Source: Blastococcus sp. LR1
GTDB taxonomy: Bacteria; Actinomycetota; Actinomycetes; Mycobacteriales; Geodermatophilaceae
Direction: 5' to 3'
DNA length: 64,000 nt
Assembly: GCF_020166105.1 (NCBI RefSeq)
Contig: NZ_JAIUJY010000006.1
Span: 1-64,000 of the forward strand
In this document: positions 1-8,173 of the stretch, piece after piece
Position numbering within the stretch: position 1 is the first letter of the stretch
Layout of the letters: each line of letters starts with the position of its first letter
Program-made: the position numbers and the translations under genes
The notes under the pieces: model-generated
Seen by the model: the letters and a program-made list of their open reading frames with translations, nothing else
The model's database searches: none
What the model was told of the DNA's origin: nothing

Positions 1-108
1 CATGGCGAGAGGGAAACGCCCGGCAACATTCCGAACCCGGAAGCTAAGCCTCTCAGCGCCGATGGTACTGCCCTGGAGACGGGGTGGGAGAGTAGGACGC
101 CGCCGGAC
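1..108 (+). rRNA. rrf: 5S ribosomal RNA, 3' portion (5' end cut by the window edge)
   Basis: The first ~108 bases match the conserved body and 3' end of an actinobacterial 5S rRNA: the CCGAACCCGGAAGCTAAGC block near 33-51, GATGGTACTGC at 61-71, and the closing GGGAGAGTAGGACGCCGCC helix strand near 87-105. Only the first ~10 bases of the gene are missing. A strong terminator follows at once, so this is the end of an rRNA operon transcribed rightward. Confidence 0.93.
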
Positions 109-117
109 AACTATTCA

Positions 118-153
118 CGAAAGGCCCCCAGCCGCCAGGCTGGGGGCCTTTCG
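118..153 (+). terminator. Rho-independent terminator of the rRNA operon
   Basis: Perfect 16-bp inverted repeat (118-133 and 138-153) with a four-base GCCA loop, starting about 10 bases after the 5S gene and followed by a short T-rich stretch. It closes the rRNA operon. Bases 154-257 hold nothing recognisable. Confidence 0.9.
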
Positions 154-257
154 TCGTTTCCGGAACATTCGACCTTTGCCGCTACCGGCCGCCCCAGCGC
201 GACGGCCATGATGGCCGTGAAGGCCCCCGGTATCCGAGCGGGACAGTCGGTCATGCG

Positions 258-920
258 TCAGCGGCGGCGGACCTCTTTGGTGGTCGCGCCGACGTTGTCG
301 GCGAACCAGGTGTTCAGCTGCACCAATTCTCGCCAGCCGTCGCGAACGCGGTCGAGCGCCGCGGCCGTGTGCAGCCACTCCTCGGGCGTCCAGTGCCTGG
401 TGGCGTAGAGCGACCTGTGCTTCAGCAGATCGATGCGGGCGTCGTCCGCCGAGAAGCCGGCCGGCACCCGCACGAGCCGGTCGCCCTCGATCTCCCAGCC
501 GGCTGCGCGCAGGCGCGCCACTTCGGCCTCGAGGCGGGGTCCCTGCACGTCGTCGGCCACTGCCCGGCGGTACCGCGCGACCTGGTCGGACTCCAGCCGC
601 CAGCACCCGCCCGAGACGGTCAGGCCGTCGGCGGAGAGCTGCACGTACCAGGAACCGGTGCCGAGGCCGGCCTTCGTGACGACGGCGCCCTGGTGCGTCT
701 TGTACGGCGTCTTGTCGTGACTGAAGCGCACGTCCCGGTACGGGCGGAAGACCTTGGCGTCGCCGAACTCCGGCGCCACCGCTTCGACCAGAGCTGTCAT
801 GGGGGCCCGCACGTGTGCGTCGTAGTCGGCCTTGTTCGCGGCCCAGTACGTCTTGCTGTTGTCGGCCTCGAGGCCCTCGTAGAACACGAGCCCCTGATCG
901 GGGAAACCGTCGAAGCTCAT
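258..920 (-). CDS. DUF2461 family protein
   Basis: A 220-aa protein of the DUF2461/TIGR02453 family, whose biochemical function is not established. It shows the family's typical opening (FPDQGLVFYEGLEADNSK) and the central segment FRPYRDVRFSHDKTPYKTHQ, followed by the WYVQLSADG strand. The ATG at 920 is chosen because the family starts within a few residues of this FxGFP-like segment, although the frame stays open upstream. It overlaps the upstream GNAT gene by 4 bp (ATGA), so the two are translationally coupled. Confidence 0.88.
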   Translation of the reverse strand: MSFDGFPDQGLVFYEGLEADNSKTYWAANKADYDAHVRAPMTALVEAVAPEFGDAKVFRPYRDVRFSHDKTPYKTHQGAVVTKAGLGTGSWYVQLSADGLTVSGGCWRLESDQVARYRRAVADDVQGPRLEAEVARLRAAGWEIEGDRLVRVPAGFSADDARIDLLKHRSLYATRHWTPEEWLHTAAALDRVRDGWRELVQLNTWFADNVGATTKEVRRR

Positions 921-1486
921 CGGGGGGAGTCCTCCTGGTCCAGTTCGGCGTGCCAGCGCAGCTCTCGGATCGGCTCGCCCCCCGTCTCCAGGGTGCGGGC
1001 CCAGCCGTCGGCTGCCCAGCCGGCTGATTCGAAGAAGCCCGCCGAGGCCTCGTCCGATTCCAGCAGCCAGGTGCGCATGCGGGTGATCCCGTCGGTGGCC
1101 GCGAGGTCGGTGGCCGCAGCCAGCAGGCGGCTGCCGTGCCCCCGTCGTCCCCACCGGGGTTCCACCAGCAGCGGACCGAGTTCCGCCGCGTCCCGATCGT
1201 CGTCCGTGGGGGCCACCGCAGCGAACCCGACGACGTCGTTGCGCTCCAGGGCCACCAGCACCCGATGAGCCGGCGACGGGGGCGTGGCCACGGCCGCCTC
1301 CCACGACGCGGTCACCGCGGCGTCGTCCCATTCGTCGAGCACGGCGGCCGGCAGGACGGCGCGGTAGGCGGTCCGCCAGGTGACCGCCTGGACCCGGGCG
1401 ATGGCGGCGGCGTCGCCGGGTCGGGCCGGGCGGACGGAGACGTCCGCCGACCCCGTGAGGCGGGGAAAGGGCGGGGTCGGGTTCAC
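917..1486 (-). CDS. GNAT family N-acetyltransferase
   Basis: A 189-aa protein with a GNAT fold: the opening strand VSVRPARPGDAAAIARV, the central LGPLLVEPRWGRRGHGSRLL stretch that matches the acetyl-CoA binding motif A (R/Q-x-x-G-x-G/A, about residues 108-120), and a closing AGFFESAGW segment typical of motif B. It should transfer an acetyl group from acetyl-CoA to an amine, but the substrate cannot be read from sequence. It is first of a two-gene unit with DUF2461 and is divergent from the YcaQ-like gene. Confidence 0.85.
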   Translation of the reverse strand: MNPTPPFPRLTGSADVSVRPARPGDAAAIARVQAVTWRTAYRAVLPAAVLDEWDDAAVTASWEAAVATPPSPAHRVLVALERNDVVGFAAVAPTDDDRDAAELGPLLVEPRWGRRGHGSRLLAAATDLAATDGITRMRTWLLESDEASAGFFESAGWAADGWARTLETGGEPIRELRWHAELDQEDSPR

Positions 1487-1551
1487 CCGGGCAGCGTATG
1501 TCTGCAGGTCTCCGGCGCGGAGGTCGTACCCGGCGGGCAGGATCGGGCGGC

Positions 1552-2775
1552 GTGACGACTGTCGAACGGCTGCCCGCCGCGCTGGCCCGCCGCATCGCGC
1601 TCGGAGCCCAGGGCTTCGCCGAGCCGAGGCCGGCGGTCCCGGTCGGCACGCGACAGCTCCGTCGGCTCACCGACCGGCTCGGGATCCTGCAGATCGACTC
1701 GGTGAACGTGCTCTCGCGCTCGCACTACCTGCCTGCCTTCAGCCGCCTGGGTCCGTATCCGCGGGAGGCGCTGGACGCCCTGTCGAACCAGCGGCACACG
1801 CTCTTCGAGTACTGGGCGCACGAGGCGTCTTTCCTGCCCGTCCGCCTGCACCCGTTCCTGCGCTGGCGCATGGCCGCTGTGCAGCAGGAGGCCTGGGGCA
1901 GCATGACCCGCGTCCAGCGCGAACGTCCCGAGTACGTCGCGGCGCTGCTCGAGCGGGTGCGGTCCGAGGGTCCGCTCAGGGCCAGTCAGCTCCAGGAGGA
2001 GCGGCCGAACCGGCCGGGCAGCATGTGGAACTGGCACGCGGGCAAGGCGGCTCTGGAGTACCTCTTCTTCACCGGCGAGCTCACCGCGTCCCGGCGCACT
2101 GCCGGCTTCGAACGCGTCTACGACCTGCCCGAGCGGGTGCTGCCGGCGGAGATCCTCGACGCGCCCACGCCGGGCCGGCCGGAGGCGGTGCGCGAGCTGG
2201 TCCGCACCGCCTCCCGTGCCCTGGGTGTGGCTACCGAGACCGATCTGCGCGACTACTTCCGGCTCGCTCCGGCCGATGCCCGCACCGCGATCGCCGAGCT
2301 GGCGGACGCCGGCGAGCTGCAGCCGGTCGAGGTGGCCGGCTGGGGACGCCCCGCGTGGCTGGACCCCGCGGCCCGCCGTCCCCGGTGGATCCGGACGCGG
2401 ACGCTGCTGAGCCCGTTCGACTCCCTCGTCTGGGAGCGCCCGCGGGTGGAGCGCATCTTCTCGTTCCGCTACCGGCTGGAGATCTACACGCCGGCGGAGA
2501 AGCGGGTGCACGGCTACTACGTGCTGCCGTTCCTGCTCGACGACCGGCTCGTGGGTCGGGTGGACCTCAAGGCCGACCGCAAGGCCGGCGTGCTCCGGGT
2601 GCAGGCGGCGCACGCGGAGGAGGGCGTGGACCGGCCGGTGGTCGCCGCCGCGCTCGCCGACGAGCTCCGGCTGATGGCAGGGTGGATGGGGCTGCCGGAC
2701 GTCGCCGTCGTCGAGCGGGGCGACCTGTGGCCCGAGCTCAGCCGCGCCGTGGGGGTTCCGCCGGACCCGGCGTGA
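1552..2775 (+). CDS. YcaQ/AlkX-like winged-helix DNA glycosylase (crosslink repair family)
   Basis: About 407 aa from the GTG at 1552; the frame stays open to an ATG at 1498, but that would place the start only 12 bp from the divergent GNAT gene. The protein has the HTH_42 winged-helix family pattern with the Q-I-D motif (LGILQIDSVNVLSRSHY) that supplies the catalytic QxD in E. coli YcaQ/AlkX. The family unhooks interstrand crosslinks and excises N7-alkylguanine. Further family blocks visible are FEYWAHEASFLP, MWNWHAGKAALEYLF and LLSPFDSLVW. The 3' end overlaps the convergent DUF1232 gene by about 38 bp. Confidence 0.86.
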   Translation: MTTVERLPAALARRIALGAQGFAEPRPAVPVGTRQLRRLTDRLGILQIDSVNVLSRSHYLPAFSRLGPYPREALDALSNQRHTLFEYWAHEASFLPVRLHPFLRWRMAAVQQEAWGSMTRVQRERPEYVAALLERVRSEGPLRASQLQEERPNRPGSMWNWHAGKAALEYLFFTGELTASRRTAGFERVYDLPERVLPAEILDAPTPGRPEAVRELVRTASRALGVATETDLRDYFRLAPADARTAIAELADAGELQPVEVAGWGRPAWLDPAARRPRWIRTRTLLSPFDSLVWERPRVERIFSFRYRLEIYTPAEKRVHGYYVLPFLLDDRLVGRVDLKADRKAGVLRVQAAHAEEGVDRPVVAAALADELRLMAGWMGLPDVAVVERGDLWPELSRAVGVPPDPA

Positions 2776-3163
2776 GCCCGGCCAGCCGGCGCACGACGTC
2801 CAGGCCCGCGGTCTCGCCCGGCCAGTGCCGCACGAGCGCATCGTCGCCGGCGATCCGCACGACCGAGCGCAGCGTCCACGCGACGACCACGACGTCGTCG
2901 GCGTACCCGAGCACCGGGACGACGTCGGGCACCAGGTCGATCGGGGAGAGCAGATAGACCAGCAGCAGCCAGAGGCGCACGCGGAGGCCGCGGGGGAGCG
3001 TGCCGTCGGCGGCCAGCCGGCGCACCAGCCGGACGACGTCGGGCAGCAACCGCAGTGCCTCGCGGGCAGCCAGCCCGCGCGAGCGCCACAGCAGCGCGAG
3101 CATGAGCAGCCACAGCACGACGAGGCCGCCCGCGCCGGCGAGCAACGGCTGCCACCACTCCAC
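2738..3163 (-). CDS. YkvA-like DUF1232 membrane protein
   Basis: A 141-aa protein with an N-terminal membrane segment (about residues 6-26, [20 protein letters not shown]) followed by the DUF1232 core, whose hallmark [21 protein letters not shown] is a hydrophobic Sx-IDLIPD-type loop. The family function is unknown; it is a small integral membrane protein. The GTG at 3163 is preferred because longer versions run back into the thyX start region on the other strand. Confidence 0.82.
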   Translation of the reverse strand: MEWWQPLLAGAGGLVVLWLLMLALLWRSRGLAAREALRLLPDVVRLVRRLAADGTLPRGLRVRLWLLLVYLLSPIDLVPDVVPVLGYADDVVVVAWTLRSVVRIAGDDALVRHWPGETAGLDVVRRLAGLTPGPAEPPRRG

Positions 3164-3203
3164 GGTCCCAGTCTGCCGCGCCGGTCGCCGTAGGCTCGCG
3201 GCC

Positions 3204-3956
3204 GTGCCAGAGATCGCGCCGCTCCGGGTCCAGGTGATCGCGCAGACGCAGTTCATCCCGCCGCCCGACGTCCCGTGGGAGACCGACGCCGACGGTGGTC
3301 AGGCGCTCGCCGAGTTCGCCGGCCGGGCCTGCTACGAGACGTGGGACAAGCCGATCCCGGCGACCGCCACCAACGCCGGCTACCTGCGGCACATCCTCGA
3401 GGTGGGCCACCTCGCCGTCCTCGAGCACGGGTCGGTGACCATGTACCTGACCGGGATCTCCCGGTCACTGGCCCACGAGCTGGTGCGGCACCGGCACTTC
3501 TCCTTCAGCGAGCTCTCCCAGCGCTACGTGCCCGAGCCGCACGCCGCCGTCGTCGAGCCGGCGGTCATCGCCGAGGACCCGGAGCTGCACGAGAGGTTCC
3601 TGGCGGCGTCCGACGCTGCCTCCGCGGCCTACGCGCAGCTGCTGGACGCACTGGAGCAGCGCTTCGCCGACGTCCCGAACGCGACGCTGCGGCACAAGCA
3701 GGCCCGGCAGGCCGCGCGGGCGGTGCTCCCGAACGCCACGGAGACCCGCGTCGTCGTCACCGGCAACTACCGGGCGTGGCGGCACTTCGTCGCGATGCGG
3801 GCCAGCGAGCACGCCGACGTCGAGATCCGCGAGCTGGCCATCGCCTGCCTGCGCGAGCTCCAGCGGGTCGCCGGGAACGTGTTCGGGGACTTCCGGATCA
3901 GCACGCTGGCCGACGGGACGCAGGTGGCCGCCAGCCCCCTGGTCACCGAGGGCTGA
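3204..3956 (+). CDS. thyX: FAD-dependent thymidylate synthase ThyX
   Basis: A 250-aa flavin-dependent thymidylate synthase that converts dUMP to dTMP using methylene-THF with NAD(P)H and FAD as reductant. The diagnostic RHR-x7-S motif is at residues 95-105 ([14 protein letters not shown]). C-terminal blocks [23 protein letters not shown] and ADVEIRELA match the FAD/dUMP-binding region. The GTG at 3204 gives normal length; a longer open frame upstream is non-homologous. It lies directly before the unrelated thymidylate synthase ThyA. Confidence 0.95.
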   Translation: MPEIAPLRVQVIAQTQFIPPPDVPWETDADGGQALAEFAGRACYETWDKPIPATATNAGYLRHILEVGHLAVLEHGSVTMYLTGISRSLAHELVRHRHFSFSELSQRYVPEPHAAVVEPAVIAEDPELHERFLAASDAASAAYAQLLDALEQRFADVPNATLRHKQARQAARAVLPNATETRVVVTGNYRAWRHFVAMRASEHADVEIRELAIACLRELQRVAGNVFGDFRISTLADGTQVAASPLVTEG

Positions 3957-4032
3957 GCGCCTCCGTCGCCCCTCTGGCCACGACAGCCGCGCGCCTCACG
4001 GAACGTCGGTGGGCGGTCGTAGGCTCGGGCCC

Positions 4033-4839
4033 GTGGCAGCCCCGATCGACACCCAGTACGAGGACCTCCTGCGGCGCATCCTGGAGCAGGGCTCGCCCAA
4101 GGAGGACCGGACCGGCACGGGCACGGTCAGCCTGTTCGGGGAGAAGCTCCGGTACGACCTCTCCGAGACCTTCCCGCTGGTGACGACGAAGAAGGTGCAC
4201 TTCAAGTCGATCGCCGTGGAGCTGCTGTGGTTCCTCCGCGGGGACAGCAACGTGGCGTGGCTGCGGGAGAACGGCGTCACCATCTGGGACGAGTGGGCCG
4301 CCGACGACGGCGAGCTGGGTCCGGTCTACGGCGTGCAGTGGCGGTCGTGGCCCACGCCGGACGGCCAGCAGATCGACCAGATCGCCCAGCTGCTGGACAC
4401 CCTGCGGTCGGACCCGAACTCCCGCCGGATGATCGTCTCGGCCTGGAACGTCGCCGCGCTGCCGGACATGGCGCTGGCGCCCTGCCACGCGTTCTTCCAG
4501 TTCTACGTCGCCGACGGCAAGCTCTCCTGCCAGCTCTACCAGCGCAGCGCGGACATGTTCCTCGGTGTGCCGTTCAACATCGCCAGCTACGCGTTGCTGA
4601 CCAAGATGATCGCCGCGCAGGTCGGTCTGGAGCCCGGCGACTTCGTCTGGGTCGGCGGGGACTGCCACATCTACAGCAACCACGTCGCCCAGGTGACCGA
4701 GCAGCTCTCCCGGGAGGCGCGGCCGTTCCCGGCGCTGGAGCTGGCCCCCGCACCCTCGCTGTTCGACTACACCTACGAGCACTTCACCGTGCGCGACTAC
4801 GACCCCCACCCGGCGATCCGGGCGGCCGTGGCGGTGTGA
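4033..4839 (+). CDS. thyA: Thymidylate synthase ThyA
   Basis: A 268-aa classical thymidylate synthase; the nucleophilic cysteine is C151 in [13 protein letters not shown]. The folate/dUMP blocks [28 protein letters not shown] and GDCHIYSNH are all present. The GTG at 4033 matches the family's N-terminus ([12 protein letters not shown]). The stop overlaps the folA start (GTGTGA), so methyl donor use and dihydrofolate recycling are co-translated. An apparently intact second thymidylate synthase sits 77 bp upstream. Confidence 0.96.
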   Translation: MAAPIDTQYEDLLRRILEQGSPKEDRTGTGTVSLFGEKLRYDLSETFPLVTTKKVHFKSIAVELLWFLRGDSNVAWLRENGVTIWDEWAADDGELGPVYGVQWRSWPTPDGQQIDQIAQLLDTLRSDPNSRRMIVSAWNVAALPDMALAPCHAFFQFYVADGKLSCQLYQRSADMFLGVPFNIASYALLTKMIAAQVGLEPGDFVWVGGDCHIYSNHVAQVTEQLSREARPFPALELAPAPSLFDYTYEHFTVRDYDPHPAIRAAVAV

Positions 4840-5378
4840 GTGCCCCGGGAAGCTCGCGAGCCGGGCGGAAAGGCGTCGCGATGATCTGGGCGCAGGCCCG
4901 GGGCGGGGTGATCGGCGCGGGCGGCGGGCTGCCGTGGCACCTGCCCGAGGACCTGAAGCTCTTCCGCACGAGAACGACCGGCTCGACCGTCGTCATGGGC
5001 CGTCGCACCTGGGAGTCGCTGCCCGAGCGGTTCCGCCCGCTGCCGGGACGGCTCAACGTGGTGCTCACCTCCGACCCGGAGTGGTCGGCCGAGGGTGCCC
5101 TGCGCGCCGCCTCGGTGGAGCAGGTGCTGGCCGAGCACGACTCGTTCTGGGTGATCGGCGGGGGAGCGGTCTACCGGGCCTTCCTGCCGCATGCGGACCG
5201 GCTGGTGGTCACCGACGTCGACGTCGACGTCGAGGGGGACACCTGGGCGCCGGACCTGGGCGCCGGGTGGGTGCGGACCTCGCGGGAGCCGGCCGAGGAG
5301 TGGTCGGTGTCGTCCTCGGAGGGGCTGCGCTTCGCCGTGTCGGAGTACGCGCGGGGATCCGTCCCCGCCGCTGGGTAG
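4836..5378 (+). CDS. folA: Dihydrofolate reductase
   Basis: About 180 aa. It reduces the dihydrofolate made by ThyA. Family motifs: [25 protein letters not shown] at the N-terminus (Trp and acidic residue of the active site), [12 protein letters not shown], and [14 protein letters not shown] for NADPH. Two starts are possible: GTG at 4836 overlapping the thyA stop, or ATG at 4881 preceded by a good ribosome-binding site (GGAAAGG). The upstream start is listed because actinobacterial DHFRs usually have a few residues before the IWAQ strand. Confidence 0.93.
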   Translation: MSAPGSSRAGRKGVAMIWAQARGGVIGAGGGLPWHLPEDLKLFRTRTTGSTVVMGRRTWESLPERFRPLPGRLNVVLTSDPEWSAEGALRAASVEQVLAEHDSFWVIGGGAVYRAFLPHADRLVVTDVDVDVEGDTWAPDLGAGWVRTSREPAEEWSVSSSEGLRFAVSEYARGSVPAAG

Positions 5379-5387
5379 ATTCACCTC

Positions 5388-6284
5388 ATGACCACCGACC
5401 CCGCCCGTCCGTTCGGGCGCGTCCTGACGGCGATGGTCACCCCCTTCGCCGAGGACGGCTCGATCGACCTCGCCGGGGCGCAGCAGCTCGCTGCCCACCT
5501 CGTCGACCGGTGCGCCAACGACGGGCTGGTCGTCTTCGGCACGACGGGGGAGTCGCCGACGGTCAGCGACGCCGAGCAGCACGCGGTGCTCGAGGCCGTG
5601 CTGGACGCCGTCGGCGACCGGGCGACCGTCGTCGCGGGCGTCGGCACGAACGACACCGCGCACTCCGCGGACCTGGCCCGCTCCGCCGAGCGCCTCGGCG
5701 TGCACGGCCTGCTGGTCGTCACGCCGTACTACAACCGGCCGCCGCAGGCGGGGCTGCTCCGGCACTTCACGACCATCGCCGACAGCACCGGCCTGCCGGT
5801 GATGCTCTACGACATCCCGATCCGCACCGGCATGCCGATCGAGGTGGAGACCCTCGTCCGGGCTGCCGAGCACCCGCAAATCGTGGCCGTCAAGGACGCC
5901 AAAGGCGACCTCGGCGCCATCGCCTGGACCCTGGCCCGCACCGACCTCGCCTACTACAGCGGCGAGGACATGCTGAACCTGCCGATCCTGGCGCTGGGCG
6001 GCGTCGGCGTGGTCAGCGTCGTCAGCCACCTCGTCGGCCCGCGCATCGCGGAGCTGGTCGCGGCCGTCGAGGCCGGCGACCTCACCGCCGCCCGCTCGGT
6101 CAACGAGAGCCTGCTGCCGGTCTACACCGGCGTGTTCCGCACCCAGGGCGTCATCACGGTGAAGGCCGCGCTGAACGCGCTCGGCCTGCCGGCCGGACCG
6201 GTCCGGCCCCCGCTGGTGGACGCCACCCCCGAACAGCTCGCGCAGCTGCGCGACGACCTCGCCGCTGGAGGCGTAACCCTGTGA
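5388..6284 (+). CDS. dapA: 4-hydroxy-tetrahydrodipicolinate synthase
   Basis: A 298-aa DapA of the lysine/diaminopimelate pathway, condensing pyruvate with aspartate semialdehyde. Visible motifs: GTTGESPTVSDAEQ near residues 48-61, the conserved YYNRPPQAGL, and the Schiff-base lysine K169 in VAVKDAKGD. Its stop overlaps the GTG start of the RNase J gene. DapF, also of this pathway, is encoded 32 kb downstream. Confidence 0.95.
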   Translation: MTTDPARPFGRVLTAMVTPFAEDGSIDLAGAQQLAAHLVDRCANDGLVVFGTTGESPTVSDAEQHAVLEAVLDAVGDRATVVAGVGTNDTAHSADLARSAERLGVHGLLVVTPYYNRPPQAGLLRHFTTIADSTGLPVMLYDIPIRTGMPIEVETLVRAAEHPQIVAVKDAKGDLGAIAWTLARTDLAYYSGEDMLNLPILALGGVGVVSVVSHLVGPRIAELVAAVEAGDLTAARSVNESLLPVYTGVFRTQGVITVKAALNALGLPAGPVRPPLVDATPEQLAQLRDDLAAGGVTL

Positions 6285-7981
6285 GTGGCAAGGTCACCCA
6301 ACCGCACCTCGATCTCAAGGCGCCCCCGCCGCTGCCCGAGGGTGGCCTCCGGGTCATGGCCCTCGGCGGTCTCGGCGAGATCGGCCGCAACATGGCCGTC
6401 CTGGAGTTCGACGGCAAGCTGCTGATCATCGACTGCGGCGTCCTCTTCCCGGAGGCGGAACAGCCCGGCGTCGACCTGATCCTCCCCGACTTCGGGGTCA
6501 TCGAGCACCGCCTCGACGACGTCGTCGCCGTCGTCCTCACCCACGGGCACGAGGACCACATCGGGGCGCTGCCCTACCTGCTGCGGTTGCGTGCCGACAT
6601 CCCGCTGGTCGGCTCCCGGTTCACCCTGGCGCTGGTCTCGGCCAAGCTGCGCGAGCACCGGATCGTGCCGGAACTGGTCGAGGTCGCCGCCGGCGACGAC
6701 CACCTCGCCGGCCCGTTCCACTGCGAGTTCATCGCGGTGAACCACTCGATCCCCGACGCGCTCGCCGTCGCCGTGCAGACGCCCGCCGGCGTCCTCGTGC
6801 ACACCGGTGACTTCAAGATGGACCAGCTGCCGCTCGACGGCGTCCTCACCGACCTGGGCGCCTTCGCGCGGCTCGGCGTCGAGGGCATCGACCTGCTGCT
6901 GGCCGACTCGACCAACGCCGAGGTCCCCGGGTTCGTCACCCCGGAGCGGTCCATCGGTCCGGTGCTCGAGGACGTCTTCGCCCGCGCCACCCAGCGGCTG
7001 ATCGTCTCCAGCTTCGCCAGCCATGTGCACCGCATCCAGCAGGTGCTGAACGCCGCCGACAAGCACGGCCGCAAGGTCGCCTTCGTGGGCCGGTCGATGG
7101 TGCGGAACATGGGCGTGGCCCGCGACCTGGGCCTGCTGCACGTGGCGCCGGGCCTCATGGTCTCCCTCGACGACGCGGCGAAGATGCCGCCGGAGCAGGT
7201 CGTGCTGGTGAGCACCGGCTCGCAGGGCGAGCCGCTGTCGGCGCTGGGTCGCATGGCCCGCGGCGACCACCACCAGGTGACCATCGAGGCCGGCGACACC
7301 GTCGTCCTCGCCTCGTCGCTGGTGCCGGGGAACGAGACGGCCGTCTACAAGGTCATCAACGGGCTGGCCCGTCGCGGTGCGACCGTGGTGCACAAGGAGA
7401 CGGCGAAGGTGCACGTCTCCGGCCACGCCCCGGCCGGCGAGCTCCGCACGCTGCTGAACGTCGCCAAGCCGAAGTACCTCATGCCGGTGCACGGGGAGTG
7501 GCGGCACCTGCGGGCGCACGCCAAGCTCGCCGAGGAGACCGGCATGTCCCGCGACCGGATCCTGCTCGCCGAGGACGGCGTGGTCGTGGACCTGGTCGAC
7601 GGCAAGGCCAGGATCGTCGGTTCCGTCCCGGTGGGCGACGTCTACGTCGACGGGCTCAACGTCGGAGACGTGGGCGAGGAGTCGCTGCAGGCCCGCCGCA
7701 TCCTCGGCGACGAGGGCTTCGTGGCGTTGACAGTGGTGATCGAGCCCTCGACGAAGACCATCGTGCGGCCGGTGCACCTGTCGACCCGCGGCTTCTCGGA
7801 CGACCCGTCGGCGTTCGACGAGGTGCTCGCGCTGGTCGAGGACAACCTCAAGCGCGCGCTCACCGACGACGACGCGGACGCCCACCGGCTCTCCCAGATC
7901 ATCCGCCGCACGGTGGGCAAGTGGGTGTCGGACAAGCACCGCCGTCGCCCGATGATCATCCCGACGGTTCTCGAGGTCTGA
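6281..7981 (+). CDS. rnj: Ribonuclease J
   Basis: A 566-aa metallo-beta-lactamase/beta-CASP ribonuclease (5'-exo and endo activity on mRNA and rRNA precursors). The zinc motif THGHEDHIGALPY lies near residues 86-98, the upstream DCGVLFPE and downstream HTGDFKMD blocks carry further metal ligands, and SGHAPAGELRTLL and KYLMPVHGEWRHL belong to the beta-CASP region. The start is the GTG overlapping the dapA stop. The dapA-rnj pairing is conserved in actinobacteria. Confidence 0.95.
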   Translation: MSGKVTQPHLDLKAPPPLPEGGLRVMALGGLGEIGRNMAVLEFDGKLLIIDCGVLFPEAEQPGVDLILPDFGVIEHRLDDVVAVVLTHGHEDHIGALPYLLRLRADIPLVGSRFTLALVSAKLREHRIVPELVEVAAGDDHLAGPFHCEFIAVNHSIPDALAVAVQTPAGVLVHTGDFKMDQLPLDGVLTDLGAFARLGVEGIDLLLADSTNAEVPGFVTPERSIGPVLEDVFARATQRLIVSSFASHVHRIQQVLNAADKHGRKVAFVGRSMVRNMGVARDLGLLHVAPGLMVSLDDAAKMPPEQVVLVSTGSQGEPLSALGRMARGDHHQVTIEAGDTVVLASSLVPGNETAVYKVINGLARRGATVVHKETAKVHVSGHAPAGELRTLLNVAKPKYLMPVHGEWRHLRAHAKLAEETGMSRDRILLAEDGVVVDLVDGKARIVGSVPVGDVYVDGLNVGDVGEESLQARRILGDEGFVALTVVIEPSTKTIVRPVHLSTRGFSDDPSAFDEVLALVEDNLKRALTDDDADAHRLSQIIRRTVGKWVSDKHRRRPMIIPTVLEV

Positions 7982-8033
7982 ACCGCGGGCGGCCCCTCCG
8001 GCCACATCGCTGCCGTCGCATCGGGGCGGCGGG

Positions 8034-8099
8034 TCAGGGCAGCCGCTCGGCGGTCACGACCAGGTTGTCGGTGTAGCTGCGGGCGTCGCCGTGCCATGG
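8034..8099 (-). pseudogene. Orphan C-terminal fragment of an unidentified gene
   Basis: Reading the minus strand, about 20 codons ending in TGA at 8034 encode the peptide WHGDARSYTDNLVVTAERLP. Every codon from TGG to CCC ends in G or C, which is typical of real genes here, and the good reading frame is lost abruptly upstream of about 8099. No start codon or longer reading frame fits. The best reading is the tail of a gene whose body was deleted; the family is not recognised. The rest of 7982-8173 holds nothing else I can name. Confidence 0.35.
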
Positions 8100-8173
8100 G
8101 CCCCCTCGCGCACGCGTCCTGCACTGCGTACGGCGCCCGGACCCCGACGGTTTCCGGCCGGGACATCCTTCGG

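Noticed and set aside
6122-8005. 627-codon minus-strand frame opposite dapA and rnj
   Set aside because: It has no recognisable motif and mirrors the RNase J coding strand.
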